64,000 nucleotides of DNA from Caprella mutica (GCA_947561585.1 CANNZV010000943.1:159046-223045), one strand, 5' to 3'. Shown: positions 1 to 12,370, counted from the first letter of the stretch. Numbers and translations: made by a program. The notes: generated by a model not told the origin, from the sequence alone.

Positions 1-669
1 GAGATTTTTGTCCGACGAAATTGACGATAGACAAAAAGCGTTTTAAATTTTGAAAATTACTCTTGTACTTTCGTTTAATCATTCACTATCGTATATAGAT
101 TATCTTATAATCATAGATTACTATCACCTAACGAAAACAGATAATCGTGATTGCAATTATCCGACCATTTGAGTCTGGATTAAAAATCCACCTTTTTTGG
201 GTTCATGATCTTAATTTTTTTTTTATTAATTAGGACGATTTAATTATTTGTTTCGAGATCGACGCGTCCCATTTTTAATCAATTAACGTCAATCAGGTTG
301 AGTGTGCAGCGATAATAAAAAGAATAGCATTTCATCTTCTTTTTAATTAGCAAAGCGATCGACTGCCGCAAGGATAATTAACTTAATTGATCGTTTAAGG
401 TTTGAGTTAGAGTTGGTACGTGCGATGCTGCATTAGTTCATTCAATTACTAGATATATTGATTACTTACTTACCCTCACTCTTCCTAAATCAATCCAATA
501 ACATCAGAGCCAGTGCGTAGAGCTGCTTATAATGAGGGTCCCACTTGTTAATGTTTATAGGGGTGGCTTACACTACAATAGATATGAGATAAGTCATTCC
601 TATCATTGCCGTTCATTGAAAGAAATATAAGTAGATATTTCAGGCTAAGTCCCGAGTTGTCGGGATTTT

Positions 670-703
670 CCATGGCTTACTTAATATATTAAGTGAGCCA
701 TGG
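670..703. repeat. 34-bp near-perfect palindrome
   Basis: CCATGGCTTACTTAAT is followed at once by its inverted copy ATTAAGTGAGCCATGG (one mismatch, TA between the arms). It is cruciform-prone. No associated gene is recognised. Confidence 0.6.
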
Positions 704-1021
704 TTATTCCCAAAAAGGTTTACTTTCTTCGGTCTAATTTTTTAAAATATAGTAAACAACGCATTAGGTTTTTGAGATATTGTCTCTAACGCTAAAGTTT
801 CTCTGAAAACCGTGGTATAAGAAAAAAGTTTCTACGATTAATGTTTTTGAAGATAACTGTTCTCTGATTGGTCGGCCAGCAGGAAAAGCCAGAAGGAGAC
901 GAAGCACTAAATCGTTAGTGCTCCGCCCCTTCTTGTCTCCTCCTCCTTGCATATAGCTGTAAGTTGAATTAAAATACATTTTGAAAAACGATAACTTTGA
1001 AACTTTCAACACAGATGGCTA

Positions 1022-1112
1022 TAATGCAGAATGTTGTATCTGCTAGTTTGTTGTACATGCGCACTTCATGATTGTTTAATGACCTTGGTCGGGTTAGAAG
1101 GGGGGGGGGGGG
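1022..1112. repeat. Dispersed GCTAGTTTGTTGTA repeat with G13 tract
   Basis: TATCTGCTAGTTTGTTGTAC recurs at about 18521 (ACTGCTAGTTTGTTGTATTG) and, inverted, at about 4390-4425 (CACCAAACTAGCGGATACAA). At both 1100-1112 (G13) and 18613-18625 (C13) a homopolymer lies about 50-90 bp away, so they may be ends of one family. Confidence 0.4.
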
Positions 1113-1741
1113 CTCCTAGGTTACACGCCCCTCCTTTTCCCTCACTCGTCAATCTCCATAGCCAATCAATGATTTAGGAACCTTAAAAACAGTATTCTAA
1201 AAAACTTATCCACAAGTACACTATTTTTAAATCTATACCCTAGTAAGCTAATGATTTCTAATCTTAGGAGTTACACTCGACTGTTCCACCTTTTCGATCA
1301 TTTAAGAAGAAACTATCTAATTATAAATAAAATTATTATTTTATTTTATATATTTTCTTCATTATCGAATATTAGGATCCGTCCGATTATTTACCTAGTA
1401 CCAATCGTGAGACAAATGTCTTTATTATGATATTTTCACGATAAAATACCACCAACATTTACTGTAATGGACAACAACAGACGGTGTACCGATTGAAATT
1501 TTTGCGATGTTTTTTCTAACACTGTGTTCATTTTCCCAGACGTTAGAGCGGAGTGACGTTTGTGAGACTGACTGGCGAGGGGCTAGTCACAACATTGGGG
1601 GAAAAAAGGGGAACCCAATGTCAGAATAATGTCATAACCCAATGGAGGAAAACTCTTTTTTCTATATTTATATCAATATGTAAAGTAACTATCAATTAAA
1701 AATATATTTTAATTGCTATCCATGATAACTACAGGCCCCAC

Positions 1742-2974
1742 CTTCTATGGCCCCACCATAAAATAGTACAATACAAAGAAGTTTAACAAAATATCCTAAT
1801 AAAACCGTCTGTTACTTTAACATATCAGTTGTCAGGTCACAGTGCAGCTTATGAATATTTATCTCTCGCTTTTAATAACAATAGGAAGAGTTTATAAGAA
1901 TAAAAGCGAGACACAAGAGTCCTAAGTGCTCTCCCACTCATTTCGCATTCCTGCACTTGAGTCCAAAAGTGTTTTTGGAGGGCAGAAATAATCTAGCCGT
2001 TATTTACCCTCACCAACTATTTACTCTACCCTTGGAAATGAGATGATGCTAATTTAATGACTAGTTGGCAACTCGTTATTGACCAGAAAAATCTGGCGGT
2101 ATGTGGCAAGTACTTTCTGAACGTATTCTTATTTTATTCATATAGTTTATCAGTCATTTTTAATGGGTCGGTGCACCCTGTAGAAACTTAGTGGGAAAAT
2201 TATGGTGGGCCATACAGTGTCCCACCATAGTCTCCTAAAACCCCACCATAACAATCCGAAAAGATTTTATTATAATTTCACTTCTTAATTACCTTCGCAG
2301 AATGCGGTAAGGTCATATTTTACCCGGCATTTATTTATTTATTTATTTATCATCTTGTTATTCGCTTAACTGAAAATGTTTTCAACCAAATTGCATGAAA
2401 TTTTGTGAAACGATTGGTCCATGTCCAGTGACCTGCTGGTGGAATTTTGGTAGCGACCCTGTTAAAGGTCAAGGTCATGCATGGTCATATAAAACTCAAA
2501 AAGTATTGAATCATATTGCATGAAACTTGGTGGGACGATTGGTCAATATACAGGAACCATTTTATTAGATTTTGGGTGCGATCAGGTTAAAGGTCAAAGG
2601 TCAAGGTCAAAGGTCAAGGTCAATGCCATTTGTAACTCAATAACTCAAAAAGAATTTAACTAAATTGTCTGAAATTTGATTGGACGATTGGTCAATGTCC
2701 AGGAACAATCTGATAGAATTTTGGGAGTGATCTGGTCAAAGGTCAAGGTCAAGGTCATTTATAACTCAATAACTCGAAAAGTATTGTACCGTATTGCATG
2801 AAACTTGGTGGGCCTATTAGTTATTATCAAGTTACAAGTTTTTAAATTTTCGGAGAGAACAGGTCAAAGCGGCGGCAAAGGTATGCGCTCTACCGAGTGC
2901 ACATAATCTAGTTAAAAATGTTATACACTGTTTATCTGCCCCCCAAAGAATAAATTATGATGGGGCCATAGAAG
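1742..2974. mobile_element. Possible element bounded by inverted CTTCTATGGCCCCACCATAA
   Basis: CTTCTATGGCCCCACCATAA at 1742-1761 recurs in inverted form (TTATGATGGGGCCATAGAAG) at 2955-2974. Related pieces lie between them (about 2200-2250: GGTGGGCCATACAG, CCCACCATAGTC, CCCCACCATAAC). The same motif builds the array at 16511-16779 and occurs once near 24730. Whether the two outer copies are the ends of one element is inference. The dispersed AAGGTCA repeat lies inside the span. Confidence 0.35.
2366..2906. repeat. Dispersed repeat with AAGGTCAAGGTCA blocks, about four diverged units
   Basis: Units of about 125-145 bp share TTGCATGAAACTTGGTGGGA, CGATTGGTCAATGTCCAGGA, a TTTTGGGAGTGA stretch, a run of AAGGTCAAGGTCA and TAACTCAATAACTC. 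The stretch ends with GCGGCGGCAAAGGTATGCGC then TCTACCGAGTGC. I recall similar sequence as a common interspersed repeat in marine invertebrate genomes, which is my main hint about the organism. No protein is encoded. Confidence 0.6.
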
Positions 2975-3221
2975 ATTGAGAGGCGATAGTTTATCCGGTA
3001 TTCGAATCACTCCTTCAAATTATTGTCTTTGCCCTATTTTTAACTTCATCTGCTCTGTTTCAGAGCTTTGTTCAAAGTAAATCTCTTCTATTGCTTCTTA
3101 TTTAAATCATTTTCAGTACTATTTTAGTGCACAGCTTTTGTTCTGATTTTTAAAACACTTTGTCCTTTCGATAAATAATATTGCTAATGCATTTTGTAAT
3201 TATTAAATGCATTTCAGTGAA

Positions 3222-3390
3222 GGGGTAAGTTCTGAATTATCGAACAGTTCCATATTTCCGATCATGTAATTATTTTTATACAATAACTATTATTTAACAT
3301 TTAATATTACCAATTAAAATTAATGTATTTTAAACATTTTCCTCATACGATCGAAAATGTTGAACTGTCCGATAATTAGGTACTTACCTT
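3222..3390. mobile_element. MITE family A copy
   Basis: The left end GGGGTAAGTTCTGAATTATC and right end GATAATTAGGTACTTACC are inverted relatives of the family A termini, with the GTTCCATATTTCCGATCATG / ATACGATCGAAAATGTTGAA blocks inside. The central GGTATCCATGATACC palindrome is missing, with only AATTAAAATTAATG-like sequence left. Confidence 0.65.
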
Positions 3391-3571
3391 AATTATTTAC
3401 GATGCACTTTATTGTGTTTGCATTACCATTAAGTGCATTAATGCCATCATGTGCATCATAATGCACCAAATCATACTCTCTATATCACAATAATACCATT
3501 AATATGTCCATTATGGTAGCTTGACATGGTATGCCATTAACATTTGCTTGAAACTAAATCACGTATAGGGA

Positions 3572-3790
3572 GGGTGAGTTACATGTTATCGGACGGTTCC
3601 ACATTCACGATCATGTAAGAAAAAAATAATATTGTATAATTATTGTTTAACTTTCTTTTAAATATGTTTTGTTTTAATTGGGTATCAATGATACCTCCAG
3701 GTACCATGGATGCCCAATTAAAATAAAAGTTAAATTAAATAATAAAACATTTCTTACCTGATCGACAATGTGAAATGTTGTTACTTCACA
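3572..3790. mobile_element. MITE family A copy, right end decayed
   Basis: The left end GGGTGAGTTACATGTTATCG and the inner GTTCCACATTCACGATCATG are present. The centre has a degenerate palindrome (TATCAATGATACCTCCAGG, then TACCATGGATGCC). The right end keeps CTGATCGACAATGTGAAATG but lacks a clean terminus. It lies about 180 bp from the preceding copy. Confidence 0.6.
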
Positions 3791-3814
3791 TGTCATGTGC
3801 TTACTCTTGCAGAT

Positions 3815-3975
3815 TGCTGAAAGTTATGTTATACTCGGCATCCAGTAACCAGTTTTAGATTTTGGGAGTGAACAGGGCAAAGGTCAAGGTCATTCATAAC
3901 ATACAAGTGTTATTGAATAGTCAATATTATTCATAAGTGGCGGTGAAGGCATGCGCTTTACTATTTCCCCTCATC
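3815..3975. repeat. Fragment of the AAGGTCAAGGTCA dispersed repeat
   Basis: It contains CAGTAACCAGTTTTAGATTT, TGGGAGTGAACAGGGC, AAAGGTCAAGGTCATTCATA and the end GTGGCGGTGAAGGCATGCGC, in the same order as one unit of the repeat at 2366-2906. Confidence 0.6.
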
Positions 3976-4483
3976 CAGCTGTTAGATGTCGTAGGTGCAA
4001 TTGCGACTTGTCTTTGGTAGAAGTGATAGGAAATATCCATCAGATCTTCAAAGACAGTCTTTCAATTATTGAGGCTTGCTCTAATTGAATTCCTCCTCAG
4101 CTCTTCTGGGACCTTTGGGCCAAACCCTAACGACATGACGTCAAAGAAAGGCCATGGAATGTACTCAAAAAATGTGGTCATTGCGTCTTTCTTTGGCCAT
4201 TTAGGGATATACTTACAGAGTACCACATCAACTGGAGTAGTATTGTGAAAATGAAGTCAAACGGCTCTGTGCTTTCTGTTACATATTATGTATACGATTT
4301 TTTCTTTCGAGTTGTGTGTACGTCTGTCGACCTCACAGAGGTTTCGCCGACGAATTTTCTGAAATTTTCCCATTAAAAAATCAAGAAGTGTGCAATTCAC
4401 CAAACTAGCGGATACAACAGACTACATAACTGCCATTTTTCTTGAGAGTTTCAAAATAATCTCATTTATATATTTATCCTTAA

Positions 4484-4603
4484 TTCATACCTGTCTAATT
4501 TATACCTGACTAATTCATACCTGTCTAGTTCATACCTGTCTAATTCATACCTCTGTGTCTCATACCTATCTATACCTGTTTGTCTCATACCTACCCATAC
4601 CTC
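4484..4603. repeat. Degenerate minisatellite, 15-bp unit, about 8 copies
   Basis: The unit is TTCATACCTGTCTAA with substitutions and small deletions toward the right end. Confidence 0.8.
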
Positions 4604-4879
4604 TAAAGTTCCTCTGTTGACTCTATCGTACAAGTTAGCAAAGTGCCATGAAATTCAAATACTGTTATATATATTCTCTCTATTAATTATACGAACAAAT
4701 TTAGCTTCTCTAAACGTTGTTGATACTATTGTAGTGAAGCAGGAGAAAGTCTACGGGGTGAATACCCTATTACCGGACACGTGTAATTTAACGGGTGAAA
4801 CGTTTCATTTATTTATTTTAATATTGGAATACATTTTAGGTATTCAGATACCGGATGTGGAAATTTTATCCGTAGTTTT

Positions 4880-5083
4880 TTAAATTACTTTGATACCAAC
4901 AGGTATCATGGATACCAATAAAATCAAAGTTGTATAACAATTATAATTTAATTTTAATTGCTAATCAAGATACCCACTGCTATCATGGATACCCATATAA
5001 AATAAATAAATAAAATAATTATTATATAGCTTTTTCTTATATGACCGAAGATGTGAAACCGACCAATAATTCGTAACTTACCC
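4880..5083. mobile_element. MITE family A copy, left-truncated
   Basis: The right end is intact: TTCTTATATGACCGAAGATG, then ACCAATAATTCGTAACTTAC. Two GGTATCATGGATACC-like half-palindromes lie inside (about 4900-4920 and 4965-4992), suggesting a compound or duplicated core. The matching left terminus is not clear. Confidence 0.6.
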
Positions 5084-5832
5084 GACACCTGTATTATTTC
5101 TATTCTTCCCACTCAGGTCTTGCATTCATTTATTGAATTCAGTTAGGCAATATTGCACACAAGTTGTGTAGCTATAGCTGGTGTTTAACTTTTTCAGAGT
5201 TTGTAGTCCGTAACTTTAGATATCAATAAAGTTTTTGGGGTGGCCTATTTTTAGACATGAATAGCAACTCTCCGGCCTCCGTCATAGCCTTTGTCTGTGT
5301 TCGAAAATAGGCCCAGTGGATTCGAATACATACTTTCGAGTTTCATTCACCTAGAAATAAAATCTAAACTACAACAATAGCCGCGTCTGTCTGTCTGTCC
5401 GTGTGTCACAAAATGTGTTAAACAGTCATTCTATCAACAGCGCCTCATAAAGTTGGTGTAAATACAAGAAAAATCAAAGAAACAGTAATAGAAAAGAAAA
5501 AACTGATAATTTGCTGCAGTGTCATTGGTACGGGGCACTAGAATAAAATTGATGTATCAAAAATACTGTCATTTTTGACAGCACGCGTGCACTAGTAATT
5601 ATAATGATTGCCTGTAATGATCATATCCATCATAATCATTAGATAATGAACATAAAAAATATTAAAATATGTATTTAACATCATTAACCACATTAACGAT
5701 ATGTTATTTGAAATCTTATGTTCTGGTCTTTATATAATATGCATTCATGATTGATTATATCATCCATATGACATCATTAAATAATCATCATCATCCTAAT
5801 CACCATTACAATCACCATTCTACTTCTCTGCT
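5084..5832. other. Gene-free sequence
   Basis: AT-rich with a short GTCTGTCTGTCC run near 5386 and ATCATCATC stretches. No gene or structured element is recognised. Confidence 0.5.
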
Positions 5833-6137
5833 ACCGTATCCATGATACCTTACCCCTTACCACCGTATCCATGATACCTTACCCCTTACCACCGTATCCA
5901 TGATACCTTACCCCTTACCACCGTATCCATGATACCTTACCCCTTACCACCGTATCCATGATACCTTACCCCTTACCACCGTATCCATGATACCTTACCC
6001 CTTACCACCGTATCCATGATACCTTACCCCTTACCACCGTATCCATGATACCTTACCCCTTACCACCGTATCCATGATACCTTACCCCTTACCACCGTAT
6101 CCATGATACCTTACCCCTTACCACCGTAGCCATGATA
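5833..6137. repeat. Minisatellite, 29-bp unit, about 10.5 copies
   Basis: Copies are almost identical. Each contains GTATCCATGATACC, the same palindromic core found in the centre of MITE family A, followed by TTACCCCTTACCACC. Confidence 0.95.
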
Positions 6138-6280
6138 AAGCGTAACTAGATACGCTAGCTGTAATAAAGACAGCGGGGAGTCGACAGCGGTAGTTATCGT
6201 ATCACTGATACCACTCTGGCTAATTATTATGTAAAAGGAGGGATTGAGTTATACTTTATAGAAATTAAAGGGAACAGACC

Positions 6281-7909
6281 AGTCAGTCACTGTCAGTCAA
6301 TGCCATGGTGTAAGTCACTGCCATAGTCTCATTCAGTAATTGCCATAGTCTCATTCAGTCACTGCCATAGTCTCATTCAGTCAATGCCATAGTCTCATTC
6401 AGTCACTGCCATAGTCTCATTCAGTCAATGCCATAGTCTCATTCAGTCAATGCCATAGTCTCATTCAGTCACTGCCATAGTCTCATTCAGTCAATGCCAT
6501 AGTCTCATTCAGTCACTGCCATAGTCTCATTCAGTCAATGCCATAGTCTCATTCAGTCACTGCCATAGTCTCATTCAGTCAATGCCATAGTCTCATTCAG
6601 TCACTGCCATAGTCTCATTCAGTCACTGCCATAGTCTCATTCAGTCAATGCCATAGTCTCATTCAGTCACTGCCATAGTCTCATTCAGTCACTGCCATAG
6701 TCTCATTCAGTCACTGCCATAGTCTCATTCAGTCACTGCCATAGTCTCATTCGCTCACTGCCATAGTCTCATTCAGTCACTGCCATAGTCTCATTAAGTC
6801 ACTGCCATAGTCTCATTCAGTCACTGCCATAGTCTCATTCAGTCACTGCCATAGTCTCATTCAGTCACTGTCATAGTCTCATTCAGTCACTGCCATAGTC
6901 TCATTCAGTCACTGCCATAGTCTCATTCAGTCACTGCCATAGTCTCATTCGCTCACTGCCATAGTCTCATTAAGTCACTGCCATAGTCTCATTCAGTCAC
7001 TGCCATAGTCTCATTTAGTCACTGCTATAGTCTCATTCAGTCACTGCCATAGTCTCATTAAGTCACTGCCATAGTCTCATTCAGTCACTGCCATAGTCTC
7101 ATTCAGTCACTGCCATAGTCTCATTCAGTCACTGCCATAGTCTCATTCGCTCACTGCCATAGTCTCATTAAGTCACTGCCATAGTCTCATTCAGTCACTG
7201 CCATAGTCTCATTCAGTCACTGCCATAGTCTCATTCAGTCACTGCCATAGTCTCATTCGCTCACTGCCATAGTCTCATTCAGTCAATGCCATAGTCTCAT
7301 TCAGTCACTGCCATAGTCTCATTCAGTCACTGCCATAGTCTCATTCAGTCACTGCCATAGTCTCATTCAGTCACTGCCATAGTCTCATTCAGTCACTGCC
7401 ATAGTCTCATTCAGTCAATGCCATAGTCTCATTCAGTCAATGCCATAGTCTCATTCAGTCACTGCCATAGTCTCATTCAGTCAATGCCATAGTCTCATTC
7501 AGTCACTGCCATAGTCTCATTCAGTCAATGCCATAGTCTCATTCAGTCACTGCCATAGTCTCATTCAGTCAATGCCATAGTCTCATTCAGTCACTGCCAT
7601 AGTCTCATTCAGTCACTGCCATAGTCTCATTCGCTCACTGCCATAGTCTCATTAAGTCACTGCCATAGTCTCATTCAGTCACTGCCATAGTCTCATTCAG
7701 TCACTGCCATAGTCTCATTCAGTCACTGCCATAGTCTCATTAAGTCACTGCCATAGTCTCATTCAGTCACTGCCATAGTCTCATTCAGTCACTGCCATAG
7801 TCTCATTAAGTCACTGCCATAGTCTCATTCAGTCACTGCCATAGTCTCATTAAGTCACTGCCATAGTCTCATTCAGTCACTGCCATAGTCTCATTCAGTC
7901 ACTGCCATA
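6281..7909. repeat. Large minisatellite, 22-bp unit, about 74 copies
   Basis: The unit is GCCATAGTCTCATTCAGTCA plus CT or AT. Variants are AGTCAAT, CGCTCACT and TAAGTCACT. The CGCTCAC variant recurs at 6752, 6950, 7148, 7258 and 7632, spacings of 198, 198, 110 and 374 bp, all multiples of 22. This shows higher-order duplication of a nine-unit block. Confidence 0.97.
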
Positions 7910-8109
7910 ATATAAAAGTCAGTCAGAATCATATACAGGTTGTCTCAAAGAAAAGACAGCCGAGTAAATTACAGTTAGTGATTCTTACCCCTTGGTTGTA
8001 GGATTGGCTTTCATCCATCGCTTCGAAATGCTAAAACTTATGTTGAAAAGTATGCTTGTATTCAGTCTACGTACGTTTGTCAAATATATAGCAAATACAT
8101 GAACTGTAA

Positions 8110-8920
8110 TTCAGTGCTATAGTCTCAGTCAGTGACTGTAAGTCAGTGCTATAGTCTCAGTCAGTGACTGTAAGTCAGTGCTATAGTCTCAGTCAGTGAC
8201 TGTAAGTCAGTACTATAGTCTCAGTGAGTGACTACAAGTCAGTGCTATAGTCTAAGTGAGTGACTGTCAGTCATTGCTATAGTCTCAGTGAGTGACTGTA
8301 AGTCAGTGCTATAGTCTCAGTCAGTGACTGTAAGTCAGTGCTATAGTCTCAGTGAGTGACTGCAAGTCAGTGCTATAGTCTAAGTGAGTGACTGTCAGTC
8401 ATTGCTATAGTCTCAGTGAGTGACTGTCAGTCATTGCTATAGTCTCAGTCAGTGACTGTAAGTCAGTGCTATAGTCTCAGTCAGTGACTGTAAGTCAGTG
8501 CTATAGTCTCAGTGAGTTACTGTAAGTCAGTGCTATAGTCTCAGTCAGTGACTGTCAGTCATTGCTATAGTCTCAGTGAGTGACTGTAAGTCAGTGCTAT
8601 AGTCTCAGTGAGTGACTGCAAGTCATTGCTATAGTCTCAGTGAGTGACTCTCAGTCATTGCTATAGTCTCAGTCAGTGACTGTCAGTCATTGCTATAGTC
8701 TCAGTCAGTGACTGTAAGTCAGTGCTATAGTCTCAGTGAGTGACTGCAAGTCAGTGCTATAGTCTCAGTGAGTGACTGTAAGTCAGTGCTATAGTCTCAG
8801 TGAGTGACTGCAAGTCAGTGCTATAGTCTCAGTGAGTGACTGTCAGTCATTGCTATAGTCTCAGTGAGTGACTGTAAGTCAGTGCTATAGTCTCAGTGAG
8901 TGACTGTCAGTCATTGCCAT
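8110..8920. repeat. Minisatellite, 32-bp unit, about 25 copies
   Basis: The unit contains GCTATAGTCTCAGTCAGTGA followed by CTGTAAGTCAGT. Variants are TCAGTGAGTGAC and CAGTCATT. It shares TATAGTCTCA and CAGTCA with the 22-bp array 200 bp upstream, so the two may be related. It ends in a short TG repeat (8922-8939). Confidence 0.95.
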
Positions 8921-9041
8921 GTGCATGTGTGTGTGTGTTTTTCTTCGCGTGTCACCATTCCTTCTCATTTACATATTGCAGTCACATCATTATTTTATCA
9001 TCTTACCCAGAGTGAGGAGATGCAATGTCATTATCGGTGGG

Positions 9042-9435
9042 GATATATCGTTAGGTAGATATATCCTTAGTTAGATATATCGTTAGGTAGATATATCCTT
9101 AGGTAGATATATCCTTAGGTAGATATATCCTTAGGTAGATATATCCTTAGGTAGATATATCCTTAGGTAGATATATCCTTAGGTAGATATATCCTTGGGT
9201 AGATATATCCTTAGGTAGATATATCCTTGGGTAGATATATCCTTAGGTAGATATATCTTTAGGTAGATATATCCTTAGGTAGATATATCCTTAGGTAGAT
9301 ATATCCTTAGGTAGATATATCCTTAGGTAGATATATCCTTAGGTAGATATATCCTTAGGTAGATATATCCTTAGGTAGATATATCCTTAGGTAGATATAT
9401 CCTTAGGTAGCTGAGGGAGATATATCCTTAGGTAT
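9042..9435. repeat. Minisatellite, 16-bp unit, about 24 copies
   Basis: The unit is GATATATCCTTAGGTA, nearly uniform, with one 8-bp GCTGAGGG interruption near 9410. Confidence 0.95.
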
Positions 9436-9439
9436 CTAT

Positions 9440-9562
9440 ATAGTATCCTACAGATGCAATAATTATAGTATCCTAGATGCGATAATTATAGTATCCTAGA
9501 TACGATAGATGAAGTATCCTAGATACGGTAGATATAGTATCCTAGATACTTCAGATATAGTT
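9440..9562. repeat. Degenerate repeat around GTATCCTAGATAC
   Basis: Five or six diverged units of about 24 bp contain AGTATCCTAGATACG and GATATAGT. The same palindrome-like core (GTATCTAGGATAC) appears in repeats at 54758-54974 and, partly, at 62713-62980. Confidence 0.65.
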
Positions 9563-10143
9563 TCCTATTTACGATCCGACAGTAAATAATCATCTATCGA
9601 ATTTCTGTTTGTTTGGTGTAATGAAAAAATGATTTAATGAAAGAAAATCATTGCATTTTGAAGTAATGAATCATTTAGTTCGTTACCTTAATTAATATAT
9701 AGAATAAGTGCTTATCTTGCTATTTATTACTATACCAATTCAAAGTTAGCATTATTTTCTATTTTCATTTTATTCCAGTAACCTATCCATTATTTTCTAT
9801 TACTGTCAGTACGAATTCTTATTCAATTGGAAGCTCAATAAATTTCAGTTTGCTATCACACGGAATCTGTTAAATGTTATTTAAACGTTCTAAATGATGA
9901 TAGTTAGTGCTTTCCATATTAATAATTCCCTAATATACCCTCCATTAAAGCATCTGAATTGCTTTCAATTACTTCCTTAAGTGCTTGCTTGCGTGTAAAC
10001 TGCATTAGAGGAAAATATGAAACTGCACATAAACCAAATAATTGAGTGTTATTTAAATGATTTCAACAACACTATTATGTGATAGTAGATAATTAAATGG
10101 GTTATGAATTATTTTAATATATGTCCTGAAAGTAATTTATAAA
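9563..10143. other. Gene-free spacer between two arrays
   Basis: Low-copy AT-rich sequence. I see no gene, repeat or structure in it. Confidence 0.5.
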
Positions 10144-11565
10144 TACAAATAATATTCCACTAAGGAAGAACTCTTACGGTGAAGAACATTCATACAATAT
10201 CTATTTACAGTCAATACAAATAATATTCCACTAGGGATGAACTCTTACGGTGAAGAACATTCATACAATATCTATTTACAGTCAATACAAATAATATTCC
10301 ACTAGGGATGAACTCTTACGGTGAAGAACATTCATACAATATCTATTTACAGTCAATACAAATAATATTCCACTAGGGATGAACTCTTACGGTGAAGAAC
10401 ATTCATACAATATCTATTGACAGTCAATACAAATAATATTCCACTAGGGATGAACTCTTACGGTGAAGAACATTCATACAATATCTATTTACAGTCAATA
10501 CAAATAATATTCCACTAGGGATGAACTCTTACGGTGAAGAACATTCATACAATATCTATTTACAGTCAATACAAATAATATTCCACTAGGGATGAACTCT
10601 TACGGTGAAGAACATTCATACAATATCTATTGACAGTCAATACAAATAATATTCCACTAGGGATGAACTCTTACGGTGAAGAACATTCATACAATATCTA
10701 TTTACAGTCAATACAAATAATATTCCACTAGGGATGAACTCTTACGGTGAAGAACATTCATACAATATCTATTTACAGTCAATACAAATAATATTCCACT
10801 AGGGATGAACTCTTACGGTGAAGAACATTCATACAATATCTATTTACAGTCAATACAAATAATATTCCACTAGGGATGAACTCTTACGGTGAAGAACATT
10901 CATACAATATCTATTTACAGTCAATACAAATAATATTCCACTAGGGATGAACTCTTACGGTGAAGAACATTCATACAATATCTATTTACAGTCAATACAA
11001 ATAATATTCCACTAGGGATGAACTCTTACGGTGAAGAACATTCATACAATATCTATTTACAGTCAATACAAATAATATTCCACTAGGGATGAACTCTTAC
11101 GGTGAAGAACATTCATACAATATCTATTTACAGTCAATACAAATAATATTCCACTAGGGATGAACTCTTACGGTGAAGAACATTCATACAATATCTATTT
11201 ACAGTCAATACAAATAATATTCCTCTAGGGATGAACTCTTACGGTGAAGAACATTCATACAATATCTATTTCCAGTCAATACAAATAATATTCCACTAGG
11301 GATGAACTCTTACGGTGAAGAACATTCATACAATATCTATTTACAGTCAATACAAATAATATTCCACTAGGGATGAACTCCTACGGTGAAGAACATTCAT
11401 ACAATATCTATTTACAGTCAATACAAATAATATTCCACTAGGGATGAACTCTTACGGTGAAGAACATTCATACAATATCTATTTACAGTCAATACAAATA
11501 ATATTCCTCTAGGGATGAACTCTTACTGTGAAGAACATTCATACAATATCTATTTACAGTCAATA
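10144..11565. repeat. Minisatellite, 71-bp unit, 20 copies
   Basis: Each unit carries ACAAATAATATTCCACTAGG, GATGAACTCTTACGG, TGAAGAACATTCATAC and AATATCTATTTACAGTCAAT. Copies are almost identical. The TATTGACAG variant occurs at 10415 and 10628, 213 bp (three units) apart, showing block duplication. Confidence 0.97.
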
Positions 11566-12370
11566 AAAATTCTTAAAATGTTTACTTATTTTTGAATAAA
11601 GGCACCGAATTCGTCCTCCTCGTTCTTCTTGGTCTAACTCTTCGATCGAACGTTTAACTTTGCTGGAATTCTTGGGTCATTAAACTCATAACTCTTCATA
11701 CTATCGTGATGTTTAAATTCAACTGTCATTTAGTTTTTAAATGTTATACTTGGTTTAATTTAGTGAATTGTGCTGGAATTTACAGTATGTGCTTTACTGT
11801 CATTTTAAAAGACCTCCACAGGTTATGTCTTGATGGAATTGTGTGTATATACGGAGTAGCTTTTCTTCATCCATGTGCCTGTTCTTGAGGTAAACACGCT
11901 TGTTTATTTTTCACTTTCCAATACGTTTAATTACCTGCCTATATTAAGTATAGCAGAAGATAATGACCAATCCTACCACCAAATTTCAGAAAATTTGGTT
12001 GAATTTTTTATGGGAATAACATGATTATAAATAAATGAATATTGCAGATCGAAACATGACGTTTCACAATTTTGCAGAAGTGTTTCAAATTAATTCAGTT
12101 AAAAACCCTTAACTTTAACTCTTGCCATCAATACATTTGTTATAGTTGTTGTTTCTTACTTCACAGTTTAAAGTTAATTCTTCAAAGCTTAGAAACGGTT
12201 ACTGTCTATGAAATATGTAGATGCACCATATACATTTTCACCACGACATGGAAAGGGCGTGTCCGACGAAGCCTAGCAAAGACAGATGAGTGCTCAGCTC
12301 TAACATGGTGACAATATCTAGGATGTCACCCATTTATAATGCTTCTGGTGGTGACTTTTCTTTGGCATAT
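11566..12370. other. Gene-free spacer between two arrays
   Basis: Short open frames (11706-11888 and 12072-12311, +) have no recognisable features. Confidence 0.5.

Larger units (their letters stand above)
1..1741. other. Gene-free sequence, low-copy and AT-rich
   Basis: Apart from the palindrome at 670 and the dispersed repeat at 1022, I see nothing. An open frame at 764-1012 on the minus strand has no recognisable protein features. Confidence 0.5.

Noticed and set aside
6281..7909. CRISPR-like array
   Set aside because: The units are directly tandem with no spacers, and the genome is eukaryotic. The same applies to all the other arrays here.
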